Counted from the stretch's first letter, positions 7,004-14,671 are shown. The stretch: 23,155 bases of DNA from Candidatus Atribacteria bacterium (GCA_003561145.1 PWXL01000089.1:1-23155), one strand, 5' to 3'. Notes: a model not told the origin generated them from the sequence alone. Translations and numbers: made by a program.

Positions 7004-8164
7004 ATGGATCGTCTTCCAGGTCGTCTTATAGCTATCGGCTTGATCACGGTGGGCGCATTCGTAATCGCCTTGAATATGAGCTTTATCACCCGTGGAAGCG
7101 ATAGCAGTGAAAGGGTTTCCTCGGCCACACCTCACCTTGAAGAAATCAACCTGGAACGGGAAACAATGTTTTATGAACGTTTGGAAAACAATGCTGTACG
7201 CTGCAATATCTGTTTCCGCAACTGTGTCATCCAGGAAGGTGAAAGGGGTTTTTGCCGTAACCGGGAAAATGTCGGAGGAACACTCTACAATATTGTTTAC
7301 GGGAAACCGTCTGCCGTGATGGTGGACCCGGTAGAAAAGGAACCCCAATTTCACTTCCTTCCGGGCAGCCGCATTCTCTGCCTGGGAAGTGCCGGCTGTA
7401 ATTTCCGTTGCCGGTATTGTCATAATTGGCATCTTTCCCAGCGCAGCATCGAGGAGATTGGTCACTCCGGACCGCTTCCTCCTGAAGAGGTAGTCAATAT
7501 GGCCAAAAGACAGAACGTTCCAACCATATCTTTCACCTACAACGAACCTACCTCGCTTTTTGAATATCTCTATGATGTGGCAAAACTTGCTCGTGCAGAG
7601 GGTATTCGGGTCATTTTTCATTCCAACGGATCCATGAGCCCCGAGCCACTGCGGGCCCTCCTCCCCTATGTCGATTCGGTAACCATTGATCTCAAGGGAT
7701 TCACTGATGAGTTCTATGAAAAAGTTTCCGATGCACAACTAGCCCCGGTCAAGCGCACCCTCGAGATAATCCGCGAGGAGGGTGTATGGCTTGAAGTTGT
7801 GAACCTGGTGGTTCCGACGTTAAATGACGATGCAAATGATATCCGTCGTATGTGCGAATATATAAATGATACCCTTGGAGCAGACACTCCACTGCATTTT
7901 ACCCGTTTCTTCCCCAATTACCGGCTTACCGACCTTCCTCCCACTCCGGTGGAGACCCTGGAAAAAGCTCATGCAATAGCCAGTGATGTAGGGCTCAAGT
8001 ATGTATATCTGGGCAACGTCCCCGGCCATCGGTATAATTCAACCTTTTGCCCGCACTGTGGAGAAACGCTGATAAACCGGTATCATTTTTCCGTTCACGG
8101 CGTACACATGGAAGACGGCCACTGCCGTACATGCGGTGAACCTGTAAGCGGAATATGGGAGTAA
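7004..8164 (+). CDS. amrS: membrane-anchored radical SAM enzyme, AmmeMemoRadiSam (AmrS)/PflA-like
   Basis: A 386-residue radical SAM protein. A single N-terminal hydrophobic segment (about 7-27), preceded by Arg residues, looks like a signal anchor. Then come a Cys cluster CNICFRNC...GFC (Cys67, 70, 74, 84), the 4Fe-4S motif CNFRCRYC (Cys132, 136, 139), the SFTYNEPT and DLKGF motifs of the PflA-like barrel, and a C-terminal zinc-ribbon-like pair of CxxC motifs (349/352 and 374/377). This matches enzymes annotated as AmmeMemoRadiSam system radical SAM, whose substrate is not settled. The partner Memo and AMMECR1 genes are not in the window. The ATG at 7004 follows GGAGG. The gene overlaps the next one by 10 bp, implying translational coupling. 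Confidence 0.85.
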   Translation: MDRLPGRLIAIGLITVGAFVIALNMSFITRGSDSSERVSSATPHLEEINLERETMFYERLENNAVRCNICFRNCVIQEGERGFCRNRENVGGTLYNIVYGKPSAVMVDPVEKEPQFHFLPGSRILCLGSAGCNFRCRYCHNWHLSQRSIEEIGHSGPLPPEEVVNMAKRQNVPTISFTYNEPTSLFEYLYDVAKLARAEGIRVIFHSNGSMSPEPLRALLPYVDSVTIDLKGFTDEFYEKVSDAQLAPVKRTLEIIREEGVWLEVVNLVVPTLNDDANDIRRMCEYINDTLGADTPLHFTRFFPNYRLTDLPPTPVETLEKAHAIASDVGLKYVYLGNVPGHRYNSTFCPHCGETLINRYHFSVHGVHMEDGHCRTCGEPVSGIWE

Positions 8165-10485
8165 AGAAAACCCCCTCTCCATCCCTTCTTCGCTTGACCA
8201 CGGTGATAGTGGGAGGCGGAGGGATAGTAGGACAGCTTGTTCTCCTCCGTGAATTATTGGTGACCTTTTACGGAAACGAACTTACGGTCGGCGTGGTCCT
8301 TGCCAATTGGCTGGCTGCCGAAGCAGCGGGAGCCGCCTGGGGCGGCAGGCTGAGGCGAAAAGCAGGTACGCTTTTTGTTTACCTGGCCGGTCTCATCGCT
8401 TATGCGGTCTTTCTTCCCCTTTCAATCTTTTTGAGCAGGGGAAGCCGAACCATTTTTTTTGAACTCCTCCCCGGCGAGGCGGCACCAGCAGAAGCGGTTT
8501 TTCTCACCACCCTGGTGATAATGGCGCCTGCAGCTCTCACCCATGGAGCACTGTATCCTCTCGGGTGCACAATGCTTGAAAAAATCAGTGACAGGAAGCA
8601 AGCCGCCGGACGTATATACTTATGGGAAACCATAGGGACCCTGGGAGGAGGCGCCCTGTTTACCGTACTTTTAGCCGAGCGGTTTCTTCCTACTAGCATC
8701 GCCTTGGGGGTGAGTTTTCTTCATCTTACAGGCTGTGTTGTTTTGCTCACCTCCGGGAAAGCATGGAAAGAAAGACCATGGCTCAATGCGGCTTGTTGGG
8801 CCACTGTAGCCCTGATGGCCGTATCTATCCCGATACTTACCGGGACACTCCATGAGCTTTCGATACGAAGGCAGTGGCACGGTCACCAACTGGTGGAATA
8901 CCAAAATTCCCCCTACGGCAATATCGTCGTTACACAACACCATGGAGAATACACATTTTTTTATGATGGGCGCCCCGTACTTTCCCTGCCCATACCCGAT
9001 ACCGCTCTCGTCGAAGATTTCACCACTTTGGTAGCAGCCGCTCATCCCGCACCTCAACGCGTTATAGTGCTGGGTGGCGGACTGGGAGGGCTTGTCAATG
9101 GTTTTTTAGCACACCCCCCCGTAGAAAAAGTAATTAGCGCAGAGCTCGATCCCCAATTCCCTGATGTGCTGGCACAGTATACCTCTCCCCTCATCGAACG
9201 CGAACTGACTGACAACCGAACGCATGTGGTTCGTCAAGATGGAAGACGATACCTGGCCCACACTAAAGACCATTTCGATCTCATTGTTTTGGGGTTCTTG
9301 GAACCTGATACCCTGCAAGCCAACCGCCTTTTTACAAGGGAATTCTTTGCTCTGGCTGAAAAACGGCTGGCTCCCGGTGGAGTGGTGGCTGTCCCTCTGC
9401 CGGGCTCACCGGTGTACCTTGGTGAAGAGCTCGCGGCCATGAATCGGAGCACATACCGCACCCTCAATGAATTATTCCCTCATGTAGCGTGCGTTCCAGG
9501 TGAATACAACCTTTTTCTCGCATCAAATGCATCACTTGATCTTTCTCCTGCGCTTTTTTTCGAAAGATTGGAAGAACGTGCACTTTCCGGCACCCTGGCC
9601 ACGAGAGGCTACCTCGAATACCGCTTGGATCCTGTACGACTTGCCTGGGTGAATGAAATACTCGAACGAGAATCAGGAGACCTCAATTATGATTTCCACC
9701 CACGCACTTTTTTCCATGCCCTCACCTATTGGGGAAGAACTTTTTCACCCGGATTGGAGAGGTTTTTAGCAATACTTCGCCATACAGGACTTTTTCCTTT
9801 GACTTTCATCACGCTTGTTCCGGCCGCCATAGCCCCCTTTCTGCGAAAAAGAAAAATATCAGGGAGGCCGTTCATCACTTGGGCGATAGGGACAAGCGGC
9901 GCCTGCGGCATGGCGTTCGACTTCCTGCTGCTCCTCATATTGCAGGCATTGTACGGTTTTGTGTATCAAGCAACGGGGCTGATCGTTGCTGCTTTCATGG
10001 GTGGAACGTTTGCTGGAGGCTGGTGGGCCTTATATCATGTAGAAAAGCCAAGAGAGTCAGCGGTGTTCACCAGGCTCGAAATCGCGGTGTGCGCCCTTAT
10101 GCCGGCCCTTGGGTGTATGGCAATTGTACTGCAGCATTTTCAGTTACGCATTTCTGATATCACTGTGGTTTCAATCCTCTCCCTGTTCGCTCTCATAAGC
10201 GGAGGTGCAGTGGGAGCTCAATTTCCCCTGGCGTGTTCTTTTCACAGTCAACAGGGAAGCGAGGAACATTTGAGAGCCGGCGGGCTCTATGCCGCTGACC
10301 TTGCAGGTGGTTGGCTGGGAGGAATGGCTTTGGCTTTTTTCCTTTTCCCTCTTTTCGGACTATGGGGAAGTGTGGTTTTTCTCCTTCTGCTTAAATTGGG
10401 AAGTATTGGTGCCATTATGTGTTTCCTGTGCAAAGCAAAAGATGAAAAAGGGATATCGCGTTGGCAATGGAACTGGTATTTTTAA
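8155..10485 (+). CDS. membrane-embedded spermidine/spermine synthase-like protein
   Basis: A 776-residue three-part protein. Residues 1-230 hold about six TM helices with the GQLVLLRELLVTFYGNEL start typical of prokaryotic membrane spermine-synthase-like proteins. Residues about 240-490 form a Rossmann domain of the aminopropyltransferase/methyltransferase type, with the glycine loop VLGGGLGG (305-312), acidic residue Glu330 at the end of beta-2, and QDGRRYL (361-367). Residues about 540-770 hold about six more TM helices. The position that carries catalytic Asp residues in true aminopropyltransferases (pattern D-x-x-D-P) reads GFLEP (380-384), so ordinary spermidine synthesis is doubtful; SAM or a derivative is still the likely cofactor. 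It overlaps the radical SAM gene by 10 bp and the next gene by 25 bp. Confidence 0.8.
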   Translation: MGVKKTPSPSLLRLTTVIVGGGGIVGQLVLLRELLVTFYGNELTVGVVLANWLAAEAAGAAWGGRLRRKAGTLFVYLAGLIAYAVFLPLSIFLSRGSRTIFFELLPGEAAPAEAVFLTTLVIMAPAALTHGALYPLGCTMLEKISDRKQAAGRIYLWETIGTLGGGALFTVLLAERFLPTSIALGVSFLHLTGCVVLLTSGKAWKERPWLNAACWATVALMAVSIPILTGTLHELSIRRQWHGHQLVEYQNSPYGNIVVTQHHGEYTFFYDGRPVLSLPIPDTALVEDFTTLVAAAHPAPQRVIVLGGGLGGLVNGFLAHPPVEKVISAELDPQFPDVLAQYTSPLIERELTDNRTHVVRQDGRRYLAHTKDHFDLIVLGFLEPDTLQANRLFTREFFALAEKRLAPGGVVAVPLPGSPVYLGEELAAMNRSTYRTLNELFPHVACVPGEYNLFLASNASLDLSPALFFERLEERALSGTLATRGYLEYRLDPVRLAWVNEILERESGDLNYDFHPRTFFHALTYWGRTFSPGLERFLAILRHTGLFPLTFITLVPAAIAPFLRKRKISGRPFITWAIGTSGACGMAFDFLLLLILQALYGFVYQATGLIVAAFMGGTFAGGWWALYHVEKPRESAVFTRLEIAVCALMPALGCMAIVLQHFQLRISDITVVSILSLFALISGGAVGAQFPLACSFHSQQGSEEHLRAGGLYAADLAGGWLGGMALAFFLFPLFGLWGSVVFLLLLKLGSIGAIMCFLCKAKDEKGISRWQWNWYF

Positions 10486-11123
10486 GCATACCGGGATGGT
10501 TTTTTGTTGGGGTGGCCACGGCTTTCGGACCATGTTTGGGCCATCACCTCTTCATCCTCCTTCCCTATATCGCCCTGGCTGGAAAAGATACCCGGCACAG
10601 CTTCAAAGAGTTGTTTGCATTCTCCGCCGCTCGAGTTGGAACATACGCAGTGATGGGTATGCTTGCCGGAGCTAGCGGATGGATTTTCACCCGTTGGGTA
10701 TCCGACCCCTATCTTTTCTCCCTGGGCCGCGGCGGACTGGGTATCGTTCTTGCCGCGGTAGCGGTAACCGTGTTACTCCGAGAAGAAAATATAGTGTGCC
10801 GTTTCACGGCAAAACTTTTCACCAATCGCTCCGGTCGGACCATGGCCCTCTCCGGATTTTTTACCGCAATGGTTCCCTGTCCAGCCTTAATCGGTCTTTT
10901 TACCTATAGCGCTGCATCCGGTGAGATGCTCTATGGTCTGGCAAGCGGCGCGGCTTTTGCAATGGGCACCACTCTATCTCCCTTGCTCGCTGCCGCTCCT
11001 GCCTGCGCAATGGCAAAGAAGAAAACGGCAGGCAGGATACAATCATTGATACGGGTTGGTGGAGGGCTATTTCTCTTTGGGTATGGTCTTCATCTCATTA
11101 TAAGAGGGTTTTTCGGTGTATAG
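10461..11123 (+). CDS. polytopic membrane protein, TauE/SafE- or CcdA/DsbD-like
   Basis: A 220-residue protein with about six TM helices. A Cys in GPCLGHH (Cys25, first TM segment) and a Cys in VPCPAL (Cys140, in the second half) sit at matching places in the two halves. This pattern resembles CcdA/DsbD-type thiol conductors and the related TauE/SafE and UreH-like families. The function could be electron transfer across the membrane or small-molecule/metal export, and I cannot decide between them. It starts 25 bp inside the end of the spermidine-synthase-like gene; TTG at 10461 or ATG at 10467 are the candidate starts. It is the third and last gene of the tight run. Confidence 0.65.
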   Translation: MAMELVFLSIPGWFFVGVATAFGPCLGHHLFILLPYIALAGKDTRHSFKELFAFSAARVGTYAVMGMLAGASGWIFTRWVSDPYLFSLGRGGLGIVLAAVAVTVLLREENIVCRFTAKLFTNRSGRTMALSGFFTAMVPCPALIGLFTYSAASGEMLYGLASGAAFAMGTTLSPLLAAAPACAMAKKKTAGRIQSLIRVGGGLFLFGYGLHLIIRGFFGV

Positions 11124-11307
11124 AAAAAGCCACGGGTTCCAACAAACCCTTCAGCCTTCTTCCCGTCCTCACCGGGTTCTCCCCGAACGAGGCACGTGTC
11201 AGAACCGGGCTTCCTTCCTCCTTTCGGAGTTTTCGAGCCTCCTTCCTTCCGGTTACAGGCTCTCTTTCCCGATTCTCCGGCTTTCCGATTTCTCAGAACC
11301 CGTGGCA
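11123..11307 (-). ncRNA. candidate structured small RNA, copy 1
   Basis: On the minus strand the predicted transcript starts at about 11307, 7 nt after a TATGAT -10, and begins with GCCACGGGTTC (11296-11306). That segment can pair perfectly with GAACCCGTGGC near the 3' end (11129-11139), which runs into TTTTT (11124-11128). Counting flanks, the arms match at 16 of 17 positions. Interior hairpins include GAGCCT/AGGCTC, CTCC-GAAA-GGAG and GGTTCT/AGAACC. The 3' segment can alternatively fold as GGGTT-TGTTG-GAACCC, a short terminator hairpin. No ORF on either strand is convincing. The 5' and 3' ends are shared with copy 2 at 22939-23113. I recognise no known RNA family. A MITE-like inverted-repeat element is the alternative. 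Confidence 0.55.
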
Positions 11308-11313
11308 TTTTCA

Positions 11314-11343
11314 ATCATACAACACACTTTCACTCTTTGTCAA
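11314..11343 (-). promoter_or_regulatory. promoter of small RNA copy 1
   Basis: On the minus strand, a perfect TTGACA (11338-11343), an 18-bp spacer and TATGAT (11314-11319). The predicted start falls at the base of the closing stem. The surrounding sequence resembles that of copy 2. Confidence 0.6.
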
Positions 11344-11433
11344 GAGGCCGATAGAAATTTGTCAAGAATTTTTGTGGAAAGAAGATATGAATCATAGGTA
11401 TACATATTTGCTCACTGCTCACCCTGAAACTAT

Positions 11434-11463
11434 TTGAACCATAAATGAAAAAATCACTATACT
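11434..11463 (+). promoter_or_regulatory. promoter of the parvulin foldase gene
   Basis: TTGAAC (11434-11439), an 18-bp spacer and TATACT (11458-11463). The leader to the ATG at 11526 is about 55 nt. Confidence 0.5.
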
Positions 11464-11525
11464 GTTAGAGACAGTTCTGTATTTATGCAGTGGCTTTTTA
11501 CAACATAACCCGAGGAGGAATGAGA

Positions 11526-12368
11526 ATGATACGTTACTCAAAGCACTTCCTGTTCCTGGCAATAGCTTGTGCCTTACTCCTTTCCACAACAGCGTTGGCC
11601 GATGAAACTATCGAAGAAGAAACCGTACTTGCCCGCGTCAACGGTCATGAGATCACCACGGCAGACGTTGATTTTCTGCTGAGCCGCCTCGACCCGCAAA
11701 TGGCAGTCCAATTCGCTACCCCGGATGGGCGCAAGAGAATTCTTGAAGAGCTGATCAATCAGCACCTCTTTTACCTGTGGGCGATTGATGAAGGTTTGGA
11801 CCAGGAGGAAGAATTTTTAGAACAGTTGGAGCGGGTGCGGGTAGACATGCTGAAACAGTATGCTATTGAAACCGCCCTGCGAGCTGTTGAGGTGAGTGAA
11901 GAAGAAATAGCTTCTCATTACGAGGAAAACCGGCACCGGTATACCCTGGCTGAAAAAATCCAGGCAAGCCATATTCTGGTTGAAGACGAGGGAAGTGCCA
12001 TGGATATCCTGGCTCTCATCGATGAGGGATTGCCTTTTGCGGATGCAGCCCGTGAGTACTCTCAATGTCCTTCAAGGGAGCGTGGGGGAGACCTGGGTAT
12101 GTTCCAGAGAGGCCAAATGGTTCCCGAGTTCGAGGAAGCCGCCTTCGCATTGGGAGTTGGCGAAGTGAGCAATGTGGTAGAAACCCAGTTCGGTTTTCAT
12201 ATCATCAAGCTTGTCGATCGTCAGAGCGAAGGCATTCGCCCGTTGGATGAAGTCCGGGTAGAAATCGAACGTGAGTTACAAAGTGACAAACTGGAAAGGT
12301 TGTACTACCAAACCCTTGACAACCTCAAAGAACGCTATAATGTTGAATTTCTCGATGGAAAAGACTGA
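11526..12368 (+). CDS. secreted peptidyl-prolyl isomerase, PpiC/PrsA/SurA-type parvulin
   Basis: A 280-residue extracytoplasmic folding factor. The signal peptide has basic residues, a hydrophobic core FLFLAIACALLL, and a likely signal peptidase I site after ALA at residue 25; there is no lipobox Cys, unlike PrsA. A SurA_N-type helical region follows (about 30-140), beginning ARVNGHEIT. The parvulin domain (about 143-232) has QASHILV, GGDLGMF, MVPEFEEAAFAL and TQFGFHIIKL in canonical order. A short charged tail ends the protein. The ATG at 11526 has AGGAGG with 7-nt spacing; an ATG 6 nt earlier is too close to it. It has its own promoter and ends in a strong hairpin, so it is probably monocistronic. 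Confidence 0.9.
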   Translation: MIRYSKHFLFLAIACALLLSTTALADETIEEETVLARVNGHEITTADVDFLLSRLDPQMAVQFATPDGRKRILEELINQHLFYLWAIDEGLDQEEEFLEQLERVRVDMLKQYAIETALRAVEVSEEEIASHYEENRHRYTLAEKIQASHILVEDEGSAMDILALIDEGLPFADAAREYSQCPSRERGGDLGMFQRGQMVPEFEEAAFALGVGEVSNVVETQFGFHIIKLVDRQSEGIRPLDEVRVEIERELQSDKLERLYYQTLDNLKERYNVEFLDGKD

Positions 12369-12379
12369 GAGTGCTTGAA

Positions 12380-12418
12380 ATATAGATCCTGAGGGTGGAC
12401 AACCCTCAGGATCTATAT
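12380..12418. terminator. bidirectional intrinsic terminator
   Basis: Perfect 17-bp arms (12380-12396 and 12402-12418) flank the loop GGACA, with T-rich sequence on the plus-strand side. It serves the foldase gene and, in the other direction, the convergent MetH-activation-domain gene, whose stop codon and last two codons lie inside the stem. Confidence 0.85.
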
Positions 12419-13089
12419 TTCCTTTTGAAGAGCTCCGCATCATATTGAGCCCGGCGATTGGGGCAATTGTCGCGAGGACACAGCCTGCAACTTTCGAATT
12501 TTTCTTCTGATGGAAAAAAGAGACCCGAAACAGATTTAACCGGTAACATCAGGAAGCTTCCACTCAACTCGACTCCGATCATTCTTGAGGCCTCACCCAA
12601 AATACGAAAGAGGGGCTCCTGTTCCGCCATTGGCCAGTCTTCAAGAGAACCAGGATTCATGGTAGCGAGCGAGCCGGTGGAAAAATCATGTTCCAGCTTT
12701 TCTTGTAATACCTGGCAGGCTGCCTTTACGGCCTCTTCCATGATCGCATCTGACCAGAACTTTTCTATCGGATCCTGCAGAGACTTCGCCCACTCATCGA
12801 GTTCCCGCCCACAAGTAGCAAGATAGGGAAATACCCTCCCTACCTTTTCCAGGTTCACCCGTAAAACATGACTGTGAAAAGACTCACCGTCAATATATAC
12901 AACTCCGTCTTCGCCTGTTTCTGCAAAGGCAATGCAAAAAGCAGCCTTGGGACAGGCTATTGCCTGAGCCTCACGCGCAAGTTCCGTGAAACGTCGGCGA
13001 TCGTCTTCTCCACCTTGTGGACACCAGGTAGAAAGAAGAAAATCGACATCGAGACGCAAGGGCATTGCACGCAATATAACCGGATCCAT
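12406..13089 (-). CDS. stand-alone vitamin B12-dependent methionine synthase activation domain protein
   Basis: A 227-residue protein matching the MetH activation domain (SAM-binding reactivation module) without the rest of methionine synthase. Diagnostic stretches are FPYLATCGREL, the SLATMNPGSLEDWP box, EQEPLF, IGVELSGSFLMLPVKSVSG, and a C-terminal Cys cluster CRLCPRDNC (Cys201, 204, 209). Such solo proteins occur in anaerobes beside corrinoid methyltransferases and are thought to help reactivate corrinoid proteins; the Cys cluster could bind Fe-S or zinc. No corrinoid protein or methyltransferase is in the window. The ATG has GGAGGTG upstream. A TATAAT on the minus strand at 13134-13139 suggests a promoter. 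It is transcribed divergently from the M20 gene. Confidence 0.8.
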   Translation of the reverse strand: MDPVILRAMPLRLDVDFLLSTWCPQGGEDDRRRFTELAREAQAIACPKAAFCIAFAETGEDGVVYIDGESFHSHVLRVNLEKVGRVFPYLATCGRELDEWAKSLQDPIEKFWSDAIMEEAVKAACQVLQEKLEHDFSTGSLATMNPGSLEDWPMAEQEPLFRILGEASRMIGVELSGSFLMLPVKSVSGLFFPSEEKFESCRLCPRDNCPNRRAQYDAELFKRKYRS

Positions 13090-13183
13090 ACATTCACCTC
13101 CAACCTGTAGGATACAAAAGTTCTTTTCCTGTCATTATAACGGGTGAAGCTGATATTTTGGACTGTTCCCCTTCGAGCGGACT

Positions 13184-13212
13184 TTTTCAATAGCGAGAGG
13201 GAAGAGTATAAT
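13184..13212 (+). promoter_or_regulatory. promoter of the M20-SDR-TTT gene run
   Basis: TTTTCA (13184-13189), a 17-bp spacer and a perfect TATAAT (13207-13212), about 55 nt before the dipeptidase start at 13268. The -35 match is weak. Confidence 0.45.
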
Positions 13213-13267
13213 AGAATGATCATGAAAACACAAAAGACCGACTCAACCAAGGAAAGGAGAATATGCC

Positions 13268-14671
13268 ATGACCATGGCTCCTCCCACTGTACATGAACAT
13301 ATCGATACAAACAGAGAAACCGCGCTGCTCGAATTTTTCGATTTTCTTTCTATTCCCTCGGTAAGCGCTGATTCCACGGCCGGTCCCCATCTCACAAAAG
13401 CCGCCGAATGGGTGGCAATCCATGCTCGCAGGGCCGGGATGAATGCTGAAATACACCCCACTGACGGCCACCCCGTGGTATGTGCCAGTACAAAAAAACG
13501 CACAAACCGGCCAACAATGCTGCTCTATGGCCATTACGACGTGCAACCCGCCGACCCGCTTGATGAGTGGGCCACTCCGCCCTTCACCCCCACTGTCCGG
13601 GAAGGATCGGTGTTCGCGCGCGGAGCAGACGATAACAAGGGCCAGCTGTTTTCTATTGTATCCGCTATAGAAGCCTGGAATGCCTGTGGCGAAGAACTGC
13701 CCCTGAACCTTGTTGTAGTGGCAGAGGGTGAAGAAGAAATCGGGAGCCCACATTTCGACAGCTGGTTGTCCTTGCAGGCAAAACACATGGAAGCTGATTG
13801 CCTGGTGGTACTTGACGGTACGCAATACCAGAAAGGAATACCGGCTCTCGTCTATGGTCTGCGGGGCATTTGTTATCTCGAAATTGAAGTACGAGGTCCT
13901 TCTCATGATCTCCATTCAGGAATTTTTGGTGGAGTGGTGATCAATCCTCTCCAGGCCTTATCTGTTCTTTTAAGCCGTCTCATCACGCCGGAAGGTCGTG
14001 TGGCGATTCCCCATTTCTATGATACAGTGCGCGACCCCGCGGCATGGGAACGTGAAGAATTACACAAACTTCCCTTCGATGAAAATGAACTCGCCCGTAC
14101 GCTGGGCGTGAAGAACCTCACCGGTGAACAGGGATTCACCCCCAATGAGCGATTGCGGTTCCGCCCCACTGTCGATGTATGCGGAATGTGGGGTGGATAC
14201 GCAGGACCAGGTGCAAAAACTGTAATACCTTCCCGTGCAAGTGCCAAAATCAGTATGAGGCTGGTACCTGACCAAAAAACTGACGAAATCGCTCATCTCG
14301 CGGAATCTTATCTTTTCTCTCTCCTTCCCAAGGGGGTAGAATTGAAGGTTACCAGGATGCCCGGAATCGAACCGGTCCTTGTGTCTCCTGAAAGTTCACT
14401 CTTTCAAGCCTTCTCTCACTCCATCACAACACATTTTGAAAGAACACCAGCAATAATTCGTTTGGGTGGAGGAGTCGGTGTCTGTGAGGCATTTCAACGC
14501 CGCCTGAACATGAAAAATCTTCTTATTACCGGTTGGGGGAATCCAGGTGACCGTGCTCACTCTCCCAATGAAAGATTTCACCTTGACGATTTGTGGCGGG
14601 GTGTTCACGCTCTTGCAGATATTTTTGCTTCTTATCCATACTTTTTTAAGAAAGGGACCGATAATGAGTAA
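13268..14671 (+). CDS. M20 family metallo-dipeptidase / deacylase
   Basis: A 467-residue zinc hydrolase of the M20/ArgE/DapE family, of the dipeptidase (CNDP-like) subgroup. Metal ligands are visible: GHYDVQP (His89, Asp91), ARGADDNKG (Asp121), the catalytic-glutamate stretch EGEEEIGS (155-157), VLDGTQ, and a late His in the GDRAHSPNE motif. The dimerisation (lid) domain lies between about 205 and 370, including SHDLHSGIFGG. It has no signal peptide, so it acts on imported peptides or N-acylated amino acids. The start at 13268 follows AAAGGAGA. Its last 8 bp overlap the SDR gene (ATGAGTAA), implying translational coupling. The linked transporter suggests catabolism of a peptide-like or acylated compound. 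Confidence 0.9.
   Translation: MTMAPPTVHEHIDTNRETALLEFFDFLSIPSVSADSTAGPHLTKAAEWVAIHARRAGMNAEIHPTDGHPVVCASTKKRTNRPTMLLYGHYDVQPADPLDEWATPPFTPTVREGSVFARGADDNKGQLFSIVSAIEAWNACGEELPLNLVVVAEGEEEIGSPHFDSWLSLQAKHMEADCLVVLDGTQYQKGIPALVYGLRGICYLEIEVRGPSHDLHSGIFGGVVINPLQALSVLLSRLITPEGRVAIPHFYDTVRDPAAWEREELHKLPFDENELARTLGVKNLTGEQGFTPNERLRFRPTVDVCGMWGGYAGPGAKTVIPSRASAKISMRLVPDQKTDEIAHLAESYLFSLLPKGVELKVTRMPGIEPVLVSPESSLFQAFSHSITTHFERTPAIIRLGGGVGVCEAFQRRLNMKNLLITGWGNPGDRAHSPNERFHLDDLWRGVHALADIFASYPYFFKKGTDNE

Noticed and set aside
11090..11314. Minus-strand 74-aa ORF over the first structured element, sharing GFVGTRGFF with an ORF over the second element
   Set aside because: The shared peptide is just the translation of the conserved stem sequence; neither ORF has a ribosome site, and the rest of the two peptides does not match.
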